NCBI RefSeq assembly: GCF_900114535.1
Contig: NZ_FOTK01000009.1
Location: 121,858 to 185,857 of the forward strand
Direction of reading: 5' to 3'
Origin: Methylobacterium pseudosasicola
GTDB taxonomy: Bacteria > Pseudomonadota > Alphaproteobacteria > Rhizobiales > Beijerinckiaceae
Length of the DNA stretch: 64,000 nt
This document shows, in pieces, positions 63,582 through 64,000 of this stretch. Below the pieces are notes generated by a model. It was not told where the DNA came from, made no database searches, and saw only the letters and a program-made list of their open reading frames with translations. The position numbers and the translations under genes are program-made. How positions within the stretch are numbered: the stretch's first letter is position 1; every line of letters begins with the position of its first letter.

Positions 63582-63628
63582 GGTGATGTCGCCGGCGGAG
63601 ATCGGAATCTACGTGGATTCTGGAAGTG

Positions 63629-63644
63629 CGTTTCACGTGAAACA
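63629..63644. promoter_or_regulatory. parS-like ParB-binding site
   Basis: CGTTTCACGTGAAACA (minus: TGTTTCACGTGAAACG) matches the parS consensus TGTTTCACGTGAAACA at 15 of 16 positions, containing the perfect 14-bp palindrome GTTTCACGTGAAAC. Known parS sites in alphaproteobacteria cluster near the origin around the mnmE-mnmG-rsmG-parAB block, and this one is 48 bp upstream of mnmE. Confidence 0.8.
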
Positions 63645-63752
63645 CGCTCGCCCGCTCCTTAGAGCATTTTCGGGTTGCGCTGAATCGGATGTCTGGGGTT
63701 CACGCGAGACTGTCGGGCTGATTCACTGATCGCTCCAGAGGAGGAGCGAGGC

Positions 63753-64000
63753 ATGGGCCGACCCTACAGCCAGGATCTGCGGGAGCGGGTGGTCGGCGCG
63801 GCAGGGGCGACGTCGCGCCGGCAAGCGGCCAAGCGCTTCGGGGTGGGGGCTGCGACCGCGATCCGCTGGATGACGGCGCTGGCCACGACCGGGACGGTGG
63901 CGGCCCGTCCGCAGGGGCGAGCCCGCCGCTCCAAGCTCGATCCGCACGAGGCGTTCTTGCGGGCCCTGATCGCCGAGCGGGACGACATCACCCTGGAGGA
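63753..64000 (+). CDS. IS630-family transposase, N-terminal part (3' end off window)
   Basis: The first 82 codons are visible. Start ATG 63753 with GGAGGAGCGAGG just upstream. MGRPYSQDLRERVVGAAGAT, RRQAAKRFGVGAATAIRWMT is the helix-turn-helix opening of IS630-type transposases. The frame runs off the window, so the DDE domain is not seen. An inverted-repeat-like end may be at 63659 (CTTAGAGCATTTTCG), between the parS site and this gene. The element lies directly upstream of mnmE's promoter region. Confidence 0.85.
   Translation, partial: MGRPYSQDLRERVVGAAGATSRRQAAKRFGVGAATAIRWMTALATTGTVAARPQGRARRSKLDPHEAFLRALIAERDDITLE

Noticed and set aside
63358..63645. Minus-strand ORF starting MFHVKR upstream of mnmE
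   Set aside because: The start is simply the parS sequence read as codons; the body overlaps mnmE in another frame and is Arg/Pro-rich without a domain.

Overview
The window is GC-rich (about 70%), compact and alphaproteobacterial, most likely Methylobacteriaceae (Methylobacterium/Methylorubrum or close kin). This is inferred from a MucR regulator, a PetP/PetR-type pair, an NdvA-type glucan exporter, a formate-tetrahydrofolate ligase suited to one-carbon assimilation, Rhizobiales-type outer-membrane beta-barrels, and many dispersed palindromic repeats. No rRNA, tRNA or CRISPR array was seen. Nearly all long ORFs opposite the genes listed here are high-GC shadows.

Layout. 1-4.7 kb: left-running mdtA-mdtB RND efflux operon (mdtB cut by the window edge), preceded by a small ORF and a structured minus-strand RNA candidate. 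5-14.9 kb: aminotransferase, DUF4112 protein, a lone YejE-type permease, a MucR lacking its first zinc-ligand cysteine, a Cache-PAS-GGDEF-EAL protein, a lone glcD and kdsD. 15-19.5 kb: SHOCT protein, nitroreductase, divergent GSCFA and WcbI genes, and a single-domain response regulator. 20-27.5 kb: envelope and housekeeping genes pal, cpoB, tilS, ftsH, TSUP exporter and glmM. 27.5-32.3 kb: MmcQ/YjbR protein, two outer-membrane beta-barrels, a toxin-antitoxin (TA) remnant and an HNH nuclease. 32.8-40.7 kb: large MscS-type channel, TumE/TumA-type TA pair, CAP lipoprotein, motA-motB and an ndvA-like exporter. 40.9-50.8 kb: dnaQ-like exonuclease, PHB-depolymerase-type esterase, HAD hydrolase, ketopentenoate-hydratase-like enzyme, petPR, 8-oxoguanine deaminase and fhs. 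51-61.9 kb: TPR protein, DUF2442/DUF3800 pair, ETF-QO, type-4 uracil-DNA glycosylase, zinc metallopeptidase, AbrB/VapC, ABC-F ATPase and a membrane protein. 62.2-64 kb: mnmE, a parS-like site and the start of an IS630-type transposase.

How it fits together. Envelope integrity and export dominate (MdtAB, Pal/CpoB, FtsH, GlmM, KdsD, two barrels, MscS channel, NdvA). Central metabolism is represented by Fhs, ETF-QO and GlcD. Accessory content is scattered rather than in one island: three TA modules (one with a nonsense codon), DUF2442/DUF3800, HNH and the IS end. Several normally clustered genes stand alone here: yejE, glcD, pal without tolQRAB, and mnmE without mnmG-rsmG-parAB. Together with the repeats, this suggests a rearranged chromosome.

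Best leads for a second look are the RNA candidate at 4762-4875, the near-perfect parS at 63629-63644, the interrupted PIN toxin at 30820-31275, the Cys-less MucR, the divergent GSCFA/WcbI pair, and repeats that supply the start codon of tilS and the stop codon of motB.
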